The notes beneath the pieces are model-generated. The model worked only from the letters and a program-made list of their open reading frames with translations, was not told where the DNA came from and did not search any database. Source: Rhizophagus clarus (taxonomy: Eukaryota > Glomeromycota > Glomeromycetes > Glomerales > Glomeraceae). Taken from it: a stretch of DNA of 64,000 bases. The stretch lies in assembly GCA_015698045.1 (NCBI GenBank), contig BLAL01000040.1:1342501-1406500 (forward strand), written 5' to 3'. Of this stretch, positions 1 to 11,878 are shown piece after piece. Both the position numbers and the translations under genes were made by a program. Position 1 is the stretch's first letter. Each line of letters begins with the position of its first letter.

Positions 1-269
1 GAATCAGTCCTCGTCATCTTCAGTTGGCTATTCGTAATGATGATGAATTACATAAATTACTTGAAGATGTTACAATTGCTCAGGGAGGGGTTTTACCTAA
101 TATTCACAAAGTCTTATTACCACCACAAAAAACAAAAAGTAAGTTTTATAAAAAAAATGATTTTTTATTTTATTTTATTTTATTTTATTTTATTTTATTT
201 TTTTAATCTAATTAAATAAAATGATTAAAAATAATAGATGAGAAGGACAATCAGTCGGAAGAGAAATAA
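1..269 (+). CDS. Histone H2A, 3' part (two exons, 5' end outside window)
   Basis: Core nucleosome protein. The frame starting at base 3 reads [20 protein letters not shown] followed by the [20 protein letters not shown] stretch, which is the alpha3 helix to docking domain of canonical H2A (not H2A.Z, which has a different loop after AIRGDEEL). The upstream half of the gene lies before the window. A GTAAGT donor at 139-144 and a TAG acceptor ending at 237 give a 99-bp intron. Splicing joins the exons in phase 1 and yields the short tail [10 protein letters not shown], then TAA at 267-269. Without splicing the frame runs into a repetitive TTTTA tract and ends in a poly-Phe/Tyr tail at 206, which is not histone-like, so the spliced form is preferred. 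The usual fungal C-terminal SQE-L/F motif is not present; the tail has QSEEK instead. Confidence 0.93.
164..204 (+). repeat. (ATTTT)n tract inside the H2A intron
   Basis: About seven copies of a TTTTA pentamer fill the intron of the H2A gene. A similar tract lies at 31815-31845. Confidence 0.85.
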
Positions 270-440
270 AAAATCACATATAATGAGATTAAACCTCGTA
301 GTATTTCAAATTTGTATTAAATTTGATTTAGATTTTTAATATAAAAATAAAGTGAAATTTTCTGCTATCAGTAATAACAATCGGGATATCCCATATTCCA
401 ATATTTCTATAACAGTGAATACGTCAGCTAACTTTGTGCA

Positions 441-1880
441 TTAAATATATCTGAATACGTTCGACAAGGCGTTCCAGCTTACAAATATTCTACCACGGAT
501 ATTTCCTAATACAAGTATTTCAAAGAGCTTAAAGTTCTTTGTTGTATTCTTGATCGAACGTGATGCCATTATAGTTGAAACGCGTAAGTTGATTTCTTTT
601 TTAAAGGTGGTGTAGAGATTTAAGTAGTGATTTTCGGGATTAGGAGTTGAAGAGATGCCATAAAGGAATAAATCAAGGTATTTATGACTTCCTGTAATAT
701 AAAAATATCTATCATCTCTAGCCCTAAGCATCAATTGAGTGCTTTTAATTTTTTTCTAAGTATAATCTTTCTTTTATACATACCTGATTAAAAAAATCTA
801 GAAGTATATTGCACAATACAACGGTACATGACCAAAATTAGTCTATTCTATTAGAATTAAGATTAAATCTTAAAAGAAAATTATCTTGCGCAGCGCTATA
901 CTTAGTAAAGCCCTTCGCAAGCGAATGCTGTAACTTTGCACAATTTTCGTCGCATCGTTTAAAATGTGTCACGTGAATAAATAAGGTATGAGAATGACAA
1001 TTATTGGCAATTGCTTTAATAAACATCCCCATGTCACCAGTAACTTTATCTTTTGTATAAATATGAACATTACTTTTGTTTTTTCAATTAACTTTGTTAA
1101 ATCTCTAAATCATGATAACCCATTGATAGTGAGAATGAAAAGATATTGTTGAAATTCTTTGATATCGCCCTTAATATCATCAAAACTTTTATAAATTGAA
1201 ATATGCTTTAAATTAATGAGTGATGTTAAGATCGAAGGTGAAATAATGAGAATTGAATCTAAATGAAGTTCAGTTATCGTGTTGTCGTTTTTCCTCAATG
1301 CTTCACTTAATTCTTGTATTTTACTTTCTCATTATTAGGTCGAATCGATATTTTTTTCAATTTTCTTTGAGCATCGATTAAGGAAATTAAACCGGGTCTC
1401 TCGAATACAACATTTGATAGTTAATTGAGCTATCTTATAAGGAGAGTAAGAATTTACGAAACTAGTATCAATATGTAAATTATAAGGTTGAGAAAAACAT
1501 GTTAAAGCACCTGGAAATGATGAGTTTCCCAATGTAATTCTTTAATATTCTTACAATCACTTACAAATAATTTACAAGCTTCTCGTTCTACAAGATCAAT
1601 TTTACTATTATCATTAATATGAATAAAATTTTCATCGAAAATCATTTTCGTAATTCAATCTATAATATAAGATTTTGGAAATTTACAATAAATTATACAT
1701 TTAAAAAGTTTAGAAATTATGGGTATTGTTAATGGTAAATTTAATCATCATGATATCTGATAAAATTTGGTTTGTATCGGATGAGAAAAGAGAGTATTAT
1801 ATTCAAAATCTTTCTCATCGATTATTTTCTATCTTCTTATAATTGATTAATAAGACAATCCTTGTTGAGTTTAATCATTT
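441..1880 (-). pseudogene. Decayed full-length F-box/LRR gene copy, paralogue of 19245-20672
   Basis: Read on the minus strand, pieces of this stretch align in order with the intact F-box protein at 19245-20672. From 5' to 3': the F-box region near 1880-1800, a KLFVSDCKNIKELHWET piece (counterpart KLFVGQCKGVKELCWET), FPGALTCFSQ (1500), the SPSILTSLINLKHISIY piece (1240; counterpart SPSFLTSLINLKSITIY), GMFIKAIANNC (1030; counterpart GMLIKAVAHNC) and a KYLDLFLYGISS piece (690; counterpart KYLEDIKFYGLDS). The frame changes several times. There is a deletion of roughly 13 bp just before the FPGALTC piece and another of about 20 bp in the following LRR. Length (about 1.44 kb) matches the intact gene (1428 bp), so a complete gene was duplicated and then decayed. 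No intact product is expected. Confidence 0.85.
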
Positions 1881-3804
1881 TTATTTATTTAAATTATTCG
1901 ATGTGGCGCGATAAAGAAAATCAGTTACACGTGACTATAGTAAATCAAGCCACTTTGCGGCGCAGCAAAGAATTCAATTCTTGAAATTGAAGTAAACGTA
2001 ATTTCGGTTGTTTTGCAATTCACTTAAATTTGATAAACAAAAAACTGATTTTTATATATTAAATTCAAAACTGCCATTCGAAGCCTCAAGAACAAGTCCT
2101 AAAATACAATTTCATAGAAGAAAAATCTTTTATATTTGAAATTTTTGAAATTGTTACCGCCAAACCTGTCAGGTTTTAGGTTTGCATAAGCCCGATACAT
2201 TTCCTTTGCTTCTAGGATGATTACAAATCTGGAAATTGAAAAATGCATATTATATGACGCAAATTTAAAAAGTAACATCCGAATTATGATATCACATAAG
2301 CTTTGATAATTTCTAATAAATTTCCTCAGATCAAGTAAAATTTAATGATAGTATACAATATCAACGGTATTAACTAGTAAGAAGTTACTGCATGGGTGAA
2401 TATAAATTGGCTTGTTCAATTGTGTAACGTAAGGTCAAAATTCCATACTGTTATTCCTACATATCTAAATTGCAAAGAGAATAGATCCTGAAAATTTAGT
2501 CCTCGAGAAAGTTTATGCCTTCAAAGAGTTCGAACACATAAACGACCAATTTAAGAATCACACACTATAGAACTGACGGAAAATCATTAAACCAACCAAC
2601 CTTTCCGAGTTTGACAGCGGAAAATTAATCCCGACGCCTCGAGTTCTCTTAAGCTGTTGTCTTAGAAATTAAGGGACAGAGAGCTAACTGGAACATCAAA
2701 ATTCATCAAAATGGAACCGTCACTTCGTTACAAGGTATCTTTGATTTCAATTGTTGGGGGAACAGAGAACAATCAATATATTAGACATTCACACCAAGGC
2801 AAGCGACCCTCGGCTTGAACGTACCACAAAATTAGACCTTTCAAGGTTTGCCATTCACCTAATATCAAAGTGATTCAGATTTCAAACCGATTGATGGTAG
2901 ATTTTATAACGAATTCTTAGAGTACCGAAACACCTGCAGAACTAGGATTTTTGATTGACATCGATTGAGATAAGCGAAACCTTTTTTCATGGAGACGGTA
3001 CTCAAACTACTCGAAACAATACTGTGCAGAATTACTGGACTGATCACCTAGTGTCAGTATTGAGGTTTCGCCTAATGATAATGAATCCAAACAAGAAAGA
3101 CGATCGGGACCGTTGGTTCTGGGAAAAATCGATTTTTCTGACGACAAATAACGAGATAGAGGGCAAAGGAAAGATTTAATCTGACACCTGCTGTTATGAA
3201 CATAATTGGGAAAACATAAACATCAGAGTTAGTGGTCATGATATTCTTTCAAACCTTCTAAGTTACTTTACATGTATGTAGTAACTATTTATTAATGATG
3301 ATTTTATTTTAGATCTTATCATTAGCTTATTTCTTATAACGAAATTTATGTTCCTCTGATGAGGATAGGTTTAATATCTTAAATGTACAAAATATTGATA
3401 AGGATAGCTTAAAATGTACAAAATATTTCACCAACAATCACAAATTATCTCAAAAACTCAGGCTACGTACTTAATCAATGGATTGCAATGTGACTAGCTT
3501 TTAAGATATAAACAAAACGAAATAATGTGATTTATGACGAGTCGACTTTTTTTCTTATCACGATTTATAGTGAAAAATCTTTGAAATCATTGGTTTACAT
3601 CAACAACATTGGGCTCTTTGATTTTTTTTTTTTAACACAGCATGTGACGTGCATCGGAATATATTGGTACTCCGGTCAGCGTCATTCCATGTATGATCTA
3701 CGTGCCTACATGATCCAGCTATACAAAAAGTGCTCTTATCAGTTATTATATTTCTCAAATAATACTATTATAAATTTTTGTTTAATATTTTGTAAAAAGA
3801 TTTC
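1881..3804. other. Intergenic, no supported gene
   Basis: Short frames at 2955-3179 and 3527-3820 lack family motifs and good context. The stretch contains a CACGTGA motif (1928-1934), a hairpin with CTTTGC/GCAAAG arms around GGCGCA (1953-1970), and a short direct duplication with AAATGTACAAAATATT near 3381 and 3412. The part from 2600 to 3200 has somewhat higher GC and may be very old eroded coding sequence. Confidence 0.6.
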
Positions 3805-4040
3805 TATTCGTATCAAATAAATATTTTAAACACAAGTATGTGTTTTTTTTTAATTAACTGATTCGTATCAAATAAATAAATGTTAAATTTTTTTTTTTTT
3901 TTTTAACAAATTGATTCGTTATCAAATAAATAAATATTGTTAAACACAAGTGTATATATATATATATATTAACTAATTGATTCGATTCGGATCAATTAAA
4001 TATTGTTAAACATAAGTATATTTTTTTTTTTTTAATTTGT
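3805..4040. repeat. Degenerate tandem repeat, about four units of 53-66 bp
   Basis: Units begin near 3807, 3861, 3914 and 3980. Each has the core ATTCGTATCAAATAAATATT, then GTTAAACACAAGTAT, a variable T or TA tract, and TTAACTAATTG. The array ends about 40 bp beyond the stop codon of the sterol reductase gene, so it may sit in that gene's 3' UTR or terminator region. Confidence 0.75.
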
Positions 4041-4076
4041 TTTTGGATGTACGTATAATGATGTAAAGATATTACC

Positions 4077-6071
4077 TTAATAAATGTACTAAAAATAAAA
4101 TTATTACAAGAATAAATGATTATTTAAGGATGCTATTCAGTATGTACAATTTTTTTAAAAAAGCAAAAAAAAAAAAAAAAAATTTGTACTTACGGGTAAC
4201 AATTTCCATTTTACAACTTTTCCATAATCATCCCAATACTTTCCATATTTACCCCTACATCTAGCATCATCTCTCCAAATACGATGAATTAATAAAATGG
4301 CCATATAAACAATATAAAAGTAAGGCAATAAATGATTAAAACCACAAGTAAGACACATTGCTAATGATATGAGTAAATCACCGACATAATTAAAATGTCT
4401 TGAGATTCCTATAAAGAAATATAAATATAGTTAAAAATAAAATAATTATTTTTTTTTTAAGAATACTTTAACATTACTAACCCCAAAAACCACTTGTAAG
4501 TAAAATACTTGAATGAGTTTTTCCATCGCTTGTCACAAATTGAGTTTTAATAAATCGAGCAGGTTTACCCCAAATTATGCAATCACCATTTTTTCTTCTA
4601 GCAATATCTTTTTGATGGTTTACAGCCCGGAAAATATAATAACCAGAAAGACCCATTCCAAGGACAAATAAAAAGTAAGGAGTCGATAGATCGATCGGAT
4701 TACGAACTAAGTAATGAGATTGAAGCGTATACTAAGAAGAAATTAAGGAGAGAAAAAAGTTATAGTTAATTAAAAAATAATTTTTCTGAAGATTTCTTTA
4801 TATACGTTACCATCCATGGTAGCCATACAGTATCACCCCATGCCAAATAGAATCCAAAATGATCATGAGCGATATCTTTTTTATTTAAAATGAGATTTAT
4901 AAGCTAACAATATCGTTATATAAATTCAATATCTCCAAAGAAAAAAAAAACTACCAATGGTTCTAAGATACCAATCCTCATTATAAAAGAAATCCAAAAC
5001 GTAAACAGCATGCAAGAAATTCAAGAGAATCATTGAATTGGTTACATAACCTGAATTAAATAATATCGATCAATATATATCAATTCAATAAAAATTAAAA
5101 ATCTTTTTATAGCATATAATAAATCTTCTTACCAATTTTGTTATATTGAGCAGCAGCAAAAGACAAATTAATTAATGTCCAAGCAATAATTCCAGGTCTA
5201 CCATTATGAAATAATTTGAAATCCCAATATTTTCCAAATCTTGGATTCATTTCAATGCCCATTAACAAATCATAAATAAAACTTCCAGAAAATTTTCGAT
5301 CTTCTGGATGAGAAGGCATTATATATGCTTTGATAAACGAGAAGAAAGTAAGGAAATAACCATATATATTTGCGGCTATAAAAAGATAACCCCATTGATC
5401 ATGAACAATTGAAGCATCCCACCATTTAAAGTAGAATGCACCGACCAAAAAGAGAGTATGTGTAATAAACCAAGCTAAAAGTCCATTTACCTAAAAAAGA
5501 AAAAAAAATAAATAAATAAAATAAAATAAAATATAAATAACACTATATTTGATTAATTTACTTTATATGGTAAAATGTGACCGGCAGGAGTTCTCTGACC
5601 GTAACCAATTTTTGCTGGTAAAATAGCATAAAGTATTGCCTGAAAACTTAACCAAGCAAAGTAAATTTTAATACCCTCCCACGAGAATTGAGGAAGTTTA
5701 TGTAAGATGAATGATTCAAAAGCCTCCTTAGAGAAATCATTTGATTGGAGAAGATAGATAGGTTCAATTATAGAACATTGATAATGAGTACAAACAACCC
5801 AAAAATAAATGACCAAAAGTGGACAACAAGTGAGAATAAGTGTAGATAGTACAACAGTAGGATAAGATATATCTATATAATAATATTTTAAAATTTATAT
5901 ATAAAAAAAGTTAAGAATATTTCTTTTTTCTTATTCTTTTTAGAAAAAAAAAAGGTACTTACCCCTGTCACGACCCCATGTTTTCCCAGTTTGAGCCTTA
6001 GGTTTTACTATATTTGCCGAAGGTTCATTATCTTTTTCGCTTAAAGCATTTCTCTGCCTTAATGAAGACAT
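4077..6071 (-). CDS. Delta7-sterol reductase / 7-dehydrocholesterol reductase-like, 8 exons
   Basis: NADPH-dependent reductase of the C7-C8 double bond of sterols, a multi-pass ER membrane enzyme of the ERG4/ERG24 family. Exons that keep phase throughout: 5963-6071, 5562-5872, 5133-5490, 4955-5050, 4811-4875, 4482-4731, 4194-4408 and 4077-4088, totalling 471 residues (human DHCR7 is 475). Seen in the protein: [20 protein letters not shown] followed by [17 protein letters not shown] (family signature 1), [20 protein letters not shown] with [21 protein letters not shown], and the C-terminal [18 protein letters not shown] then [17 protein letters not shown] (signature 2). The VYMAILL and INLSFAA stretches favour DHCR7 over C14 (ERG24) or C24 (ERG4) reductases. 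The last exon is a 12-bp microexon coding YIY and stop, behind the acceptor at 4089-4090. The start ATG at 6069-6071 opens a short polar N-terminus before the first membrane helix. Confidence 0.92.
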
Positions 6072-7612
6072 AATTGGGGAAAAAAAAGCAAACAAAAAAT
6101 TTTTGGATCATCACACAAACTCGCAATCTTTGGTAAATTTAATGTGGCACAGCATCGGAAATAGAATTTTCCAATTAGATTCCTAAATAATTAAGATCAA
6201 AGGAAGATTAATAAATTGAATCGTTTTGATTTCTTTCAAAATTTAAAAATCTTACCGAAAGTTATTAATAATAGTTTAGGTAGCATGACGGTTAAACTAT
6301 CGGATCTTTTATGCGATATTTAACAAGTCGCAATTTATCCGAAATGTACTTGTAAGCATTCTAGATTTAGAATTTTTGAAAATTCTCATCTTCTTTTAAC
6401 GACATCACGGAACTGTAAATATACCCAATGCATTTTTCTAAAATTGGATAGATAAAAAAAAACCTGTTGTCTTATTGTCTTATTGAAATGTTTAAATGTT
6501 GCAGTACATACTGTACACACCTGTTTATATTTTAGTTATCTTTTATATCAGTTAAAGAGCACAATTTTATAAACTTTGAATCTTAAATACAACATTCAAT
6601 TAAAAATAAAATTCCATTTGTAACATTAATATAATCCAATTAAATAAATTCATGTTTAAATCATTATATATTATTGGTAAAATTAATAGAGTTCAATATT
6701 CGTCATGTTTTTTTTGGGATTGCATGGATTGCATGGAAGAAAATGGATGTTTATCCGTACATATATGTTTAAATGAATGATAAAGAAATAAACACATGGC
6801 TATGTAATTTAATCAAATGTCAAAATTTGTAATGAAACTAAATAAAGTAATAAATTTCAAAACAAAACGGGATTTAATTAAATCTTGGATTGTTGCACAT
6901 AAAAAATTGAAAGTTGACAGCTTTGATTAATTTATAAATAAATGTTCAATGGTTTATCTATTTTTTTTTTTTTTAATTTTTTTTTCGTACACAAAATTAT
7001 AAATTATGATCCCGTAAATCGTGTAATTTCTATTGCGAGATACTTGAGGAAAATGCACGTCAAATTAGTTAGAGTAAATCATTTCCCTGTATAAACTATC
7101 ATAACTATCACTATCTCCGTTTTTTTCCGTCTAAATTTGATGAAATATCTTACCTTATTCAATCGAAAACACACAAAACACACATATATAACTGGACTTT
7201 GACACAAATAAACTTGTTGCTTTTTTTTGTATATCAGGTTTATTTTTCCCTCTTCTTCCCTCCCTATCTCTTTCTCTTTCTTTAGGTCTTTACCAATATT
7301 TGCGTTCAAAAAGAGAGTTTTAAATAGATGTAAAGGTGAAAAACTAAATAAAAAGATAATTTTAATAGAAGAATATGTTTTTTGGAAGGTTAACAGTTGA
7401 TAATAAACGCGTTAGCATGTAACGAAAGATGTGGAAAATATGAAAGCGGAAGATATTTGACTTTTTTTTTATATCAGAAGAAAAGAAAAAAAAAACATGA
7501 AGTTAAAAAGTAGTTTGTTCATTTTCTATTTATTAACTCATTTCTTTATTTGAAAAAAAAAAAAAAATTTTTTTTTTTTTTTTTTTTTTTGAAAAATGCA
7601 TGTTTTTCATGT

Positions 7613-7671
7613 GTCACCACAGTAAAGAAGGAAAAACGCTGCGGTGACAACGTGACGTGAACAAACGTGAC
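7613..7671. promoter_or_regulatory. Cluster of GTGAC motifs with inverted pair
   Basis: GTCACC at 7613-7618 faces GGTGAC at 7643-7648; CGTGAC follows at 7651 and 7666, and TGACGTGA (CRE/ATF-like) at 7653-7660. This GC-richer island stands out from poly-A/T surroundings about 0.65 kb upstream of the F-box gene. That a protein binds here is inference. Confidence 0.35.
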
Positions 7672-8185
7672 AGCTTGTTTGGCGGTTTAAAGAATCAAAC
7701 ATGGAATTTCAAGATTTCAAGATTTCAGGGGAGAGGGGGGTTTGCAGCCTTATTAACATGAGTGTAACAAATCCCTTCCGGTCAAGGAATCTTTTTTTTT
7801 TTTTTTTATGATTTCATCTAACATGTTCTCCAAAAGATGTTTTATATTTTTGGTGAGAAATTCTAATAAAGGATATTGGGCGTTTGGGGAAATTTAATAA
7901 TTGTGGAGTAAAAAAAAAAAAAAAAATAAAACTGCGGGGAGAAATCCATAATCCATTGTTCCTTCGATGGATTGAGATTTTTAAGGTTTCATTGTTATGA
8001 TCAAATGACCTTAATGATCAAATGATCTTAGAAATTTTATACCAATTGTAGTTATTTATTGGGATTTTGGAGGCACTTAATGTATTACAACATGATTTTA
8101 TTTTCGGTTACATAAAAATAAAAAAGTAATGGTATCAATGTAAATCTTTTTTTTTTTCCCATTAAGTTGAAATTTTTTTTTTCTT

Positions 8186-8293
8186 TTAGAAAAAGGAGAA
8201 GAAAAAAAAAAAAAAAAAAAGAAAAAAAAGAAAAAAAAAAAAAAAAAAATTTTTTATAAGGTTTTTTTTCTTTTTTTCTTTCTTTTTTTTTAA
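8186..8293. repeat. Poly-purine tract joined to poly-pyrimidine tract before a start codon
   Basis: About 60 bases of A with scattered G are followed by about 40 bases of T with scattered C, then AAGGAGGAATTATG. The two halves are roughly complementary, so the strand could fold back. It lies in the presumed 5' UTR or core promoter of the F-box gene at 8303. Confidence 0.75.
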
Positions 8294-8302
8294 GGAGGAA
8301 TT

Positions 8303-9865
8303 ATGAATTCTTATGAGGAAGGAAAACCAATAGCACCACCATTACCATCCGAATCTATGATAGAAATATTAAAACACCTAGAAAATGATAAAAAATCATT
8401 ACATTCGTGTGTATTGATTAATCGACATTGGTGTCGACAGTCAATTTCTCATTTATGGGTTGAACCTTTTACATCAAAATTATCGGATAAATCAACACTT
8501 TCTTTATTGAGAACATATTTCGGATGTTTAAAAAACGAGGATAAAATTTTATTCACATTAGAAGTTGGAGAATTTTTACCAAGATATTCAACGACAAGCC
8601 CATTTTTTAATTATGCATCATTTTTAAAAAAATTAAATACGAGATTATTAGGACATTCAGTAAGTCTTTGGGTAAATTTGGAAGAAAATTTATTTTCATC
8701 TAATAAAAGTAAATCAGAGATAACAAATTTAATGTTAAAAGCGTTATATAAATTATTTATTAAAAGTGGTGCAAAATTAAATAGTTTAACATTAGATGTA
8801 TCAGCGGGATCAATGGATATCGCAGCAGAAATTTCATTATTTAGAACAAATTTAAATTTTATTTCAAATATAAGGAAATTGAATTGTATTTTTAGTAACC
8901 CGTCATCAGAAATATTTTATAATATGAGTGATTTATGGGATGAATTACCAAAAATTTGTACAGGGATAAGAGTATTAGACGTTGATGCTAATGATATGCA
9001 TTGGTCAAGCGGACAAACTCTTGCAAATTTAATAAAATCACAAACGGAATTATCGAATGTTAAATTTAGATCTTTTGGTAGTAGGGTTACATCAGCTGTT
9101 GCTATGTTGGCAAAAAAATCGGATACTTTAACTTCACTTGAATTTGAATATATAGATTTTCGTAAAGTATCTTTAGATGGTCTTGAAAATTGTGCTAAAT
9201 TAGAAGAGATAAGATTTATTGGTGGCAATGATTGTAATATTAATACTTTTCGTCCGTTAATTAATGCAAAATGTAAAATCAAGACTTTGGAATTAAATGA
9301 GATTTATGATTCGGAATCTCTGATAGCACTTTTAGAAAATGTTGGTTGGAGTCTGGAACATTTAATTATACATCCAATTATAAATACGCTCATGGAAGTT
9401 TTACCAACACATTGTCCGAATATTACTTATTTAAATATTTTAGTAACTTCTCCTTTCATACCTCAATTATTTTCTCTAGTAAGTGGTTGTCAATTATTAG
9501 AATATTTAGTCATAAGAACGAATTCTATTACGGACTCTGAAATAATTGTAAATGAAATGGGAAGAGTTGTTCCTTCTTCTTTACATTATTTAGAATTTAT
9601 AATGCCCTTAACTTCTAATCAATTGAATACTTTTCTAATGGATTGCCAAGCTCCCCTGAAGACACTTATAATAGATTCTTATCATATATTTTTAACCGAT
9701 TCTCATATTAAAGCGATTAGAAATTTTACTATAAGAAAAGGTACATTAAAATATGTTAATATTGGTGTTGGAGGTCTTAATATGGATTATGATCGTTTAT
9801 ATATTGAAGAGATTAGTAGATATCTAAATTTCTTACCTTCAGATAAAATTAAGGTGAGATATTAA
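8303..9865 (+). CDS. F-box/LRR-type protein, 520 aa
   Basis: Probable substrate receptor of an SCF (Skp1-cullin-F-box) ubiquitin ligase. Residues about 12-55 form a divergent F-box: PLPSESMIEILKHLENDKKS, then LHSCVLINRHWCRQSISHLW, with the usual Leu-Pro, Cys-Val-Asn-Arg-x-Trp and terminal Leu-Trp positions. The rest is built of irregular leucine-rich repeats (for example LNSLTLDVSAGSM, LTSLEFEYIDF, LEHLIIHPII and LEYLVIRTNSI), as in the large Rhizophagus F-box family. It is a single-exon frame; ATG is preceded by AAGGAGGAATT. No direct partner gene is adjacent; the substrate is unknown. It differs clearly from the F-box proteins at 19245 and 27691. Confidence 0.85.
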   Translation: MNSYEEGKPIAPPLPSESMIEILKHLENDKKSLHSCVLINRHWCRQSISHLWVEPFTSKLSDKSTLSLLRTYFGCLKNEDKILFTLEVGEFLPRYSTTSPFFNYASFLKKLNTRLLGHSVSLWVNLEENLFSSNKSKSEITNLMLKALYKLFIKSGAKLNSLTLDVSAGSMDIAAEISLFRTNLNFISNIRKLNCIFSNPSSEIFYNMSDLWDELPKICTGIRVLDVDANDMHWSSGQTLANLIKSQTELSNVKFRSFGSRVTSAVAMLAKKSDTLTSLEFEYIDFRKVSLDGLENCAKLEEIRFIGGNDCNINTFRPLINAKCKIKTLELNEIYDSESLIALLENVGWSLEHLIIHPIINTLMEVLPTHCPNITYLNILVTSPFIPQLFSLVSGCQLLEYLVIRTNSITDSEIIVNEMGRVVPSSLHYLEFIMPLTSNQLNTFLMDCQAPLKTLIIDSYHIFLTDSHIKAIRNFTIRKGTLKYVNIGVGGLNMDYDRLYIEEISRYLNFLPSDKIKVRY

Positions 9866-11534
9866 AAGAATTGAAAGTTCGTAGTTTTTTTTGGGGATTT
9901 TTTTTTTTAAAAAAAAAAATATTTTCTCTGGCAAAATAGAAATTAAATTATTTATTTATATTGGACATTAAAAAAAAAAAATTAAAAAAAAAGAAAAAAA
10001 AAATTTTTTTTTTTTGCTTGTGACTGAACATTTATTATTTGTTATACAAAAAAAAACATTTATCATTGTTTTTTTTTATGGGATTTGTATCTAATGGGAT
10101 ATTTGTTTCATTCAACCATTTGTTTATTCATTCATTCATTCATTCATTTGTTTTTGCTTTTTTTTTTTTTTTTTGAGATAAAAAAAAATTGGTATTTTTA
10201 TATATATATATTAATTGGCAAAACAAAAAAAAGTGGCATTTGATCTAACATTTTTATATTCATTTCATATCGCGTTTTTCTTTTTTATTATTATTTAAAT
10301 AGAATTTTCAATCAAAAAAAATTGGAGGATAAAAAAAATCACACCTATTTATGTTCGTTCTTATTTTTATTATGTATTAAGAATTTTAAGTTACATTTTT
10401 CCTATAAGATTAAAATATTTATATATATATGTTCACACATTGAAAAAAAAAAAACAAAAAATAATAAATATATAAAAGTCAAAATTTAATCTACGTTCGG
10501 GGTGCTTGAATGTTGATTGTCTAACCTATTAAATACCCCACGTTTATATTCTCCACACGTAAAAAAGTTGCACATACGTTCATCAGATCAAATCTTGCAG
10601 CCCCATAAAATATTGTGGCAATCGTGGCGCTGAGATGCCACATTGGTGGCTTTATTTTGATTAAAATTCTATGCATAGAAGGTGATGCAACTTTTTCTTG
10701 GCGCTTTTTTTTTTATGATTTACTTAATATAGTTATCCGAAGTGTTTTTCTTGGCATTAATAAAGGAATTTTATTGGACCAAATGATAAAATTTTCAATT
10801 TATTTTGTATTACAGAAGGAATATACGGATATTCAATTTGTAAACCCGAATACAACCAGCTAAAATCAACAAATATTCGGTTTAAGTTACCTCAACGAAA
10901 TTCCTAAACGATTAAAAGACAACAAAGTCTTATCCATTTTAGGTTAATTATTTATTATTGGAAAGAATTACAATAGACGCCTTTTGCATATACAATAACG
11001 AATGTGGGAGATCAATCTTTGATGCATTTATTTTAGATTTTACTATAATTACATAATCATTGGTCCGTTAAAAAATGTGAAATTTTCAGCATATACTGTA
11101 TATATACACAACGTGACAAATACCTTATTTAAATTAGTATCACATATTGAATTATACCTTTAACACGAGAAATGAATTCCGGAAAATAAGTATTTTAGAG
11201 ATTAATTTATCTTAATTCGATTATTTGTTATGATTTTTTATAACCAAAAATCATTTAGATATCTCATCTGCAGTATATCAGTATATTATAATATATCAAG
11301 CATTCAATATACACCCTCATTTGTTGTTGATCGATTACATGTAACCGTTCTTATTTAAGTATATATTGTAACCATTACATTTGTAATTGTAACCCGTTTA
11401 AAAATGTTACCGTTATATACAGTATATAATAAACATTATTTATAAAAGGAAACAACAAAACACCTCAAAAAAAAAAATTCATCTTAATTTTTTTTATATT
11501 GACTTTACACACTATACATAAATATATTGTAATC
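9866..11534. other. Intergenic, AT-rich, no supported gene
   Basis: Starts with several A-run/T-run junctions (9900-10016) that probably include the F-box gene's 3' end, and a CATT tetranucleotide repeat at 10125-10148. The frame at 10615-10863 has no family features. A GTGGCA/TGCCAC inverted pair lies at 10615-10641. ATACTGTAT-type motifs occur near 11091 and 11415. Confidence 0.6.
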
Positions 11535-11807
11535 ATGGTGGAAGATGATACGATACCATTATATTTAAAAACAACTGAATTTCCCAATTCTGAACATATT
11601 ATTCGACAAAAAGTGATGTCTAAGAATATTTACAAAAAATTCGCAATTTATGGTTTCTTTGTCGCGTTGTTAATATTCATTAGTTATATTGCAACTTGTA
11701 AATTATTATATCCTTGCGATGAGGAGAATTCTACATCAGCAGTTGATAATTCATATGAACATTATTTAGTAAGTTCTTAAAGCAAGTTTTAAAGAGATTA
11801 TTAATAT

Positions 11808-11839
<32 letters not shown>

Positions 11840-11847
11840 TTCTTAAA

Positions 11848-11878
<31 letters not shown>

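Larger units (their letters stand above)
6072..8302. other. Divergent intergenic region between the sterol reductase and F-box genes
   Basis: No supported gene; the frame at 7079-7309 is low-complexity. It holds both genes' promoters. Seen here: a long A-run joined to a T-run (7552-7590), a GTCACC/GGTGAC inverted pair with two further CGTGAC copies and a TGACGTGA site (7613-7671), and a purine tract joined to a pyrimidine tract (8186-8293) directly before the F-box start codon. Confidence 0.7.

Noticed and set aside
8917-9282. 121-codon antisense frame
   Set aside because: Antisense to the F-box gene; composition mirrors the coding strand.
9346-9540. Frame within the F-box gene at 8303
   Set aside because: Overlaps the longer, clearly real F-box/LRR frame in another phase.
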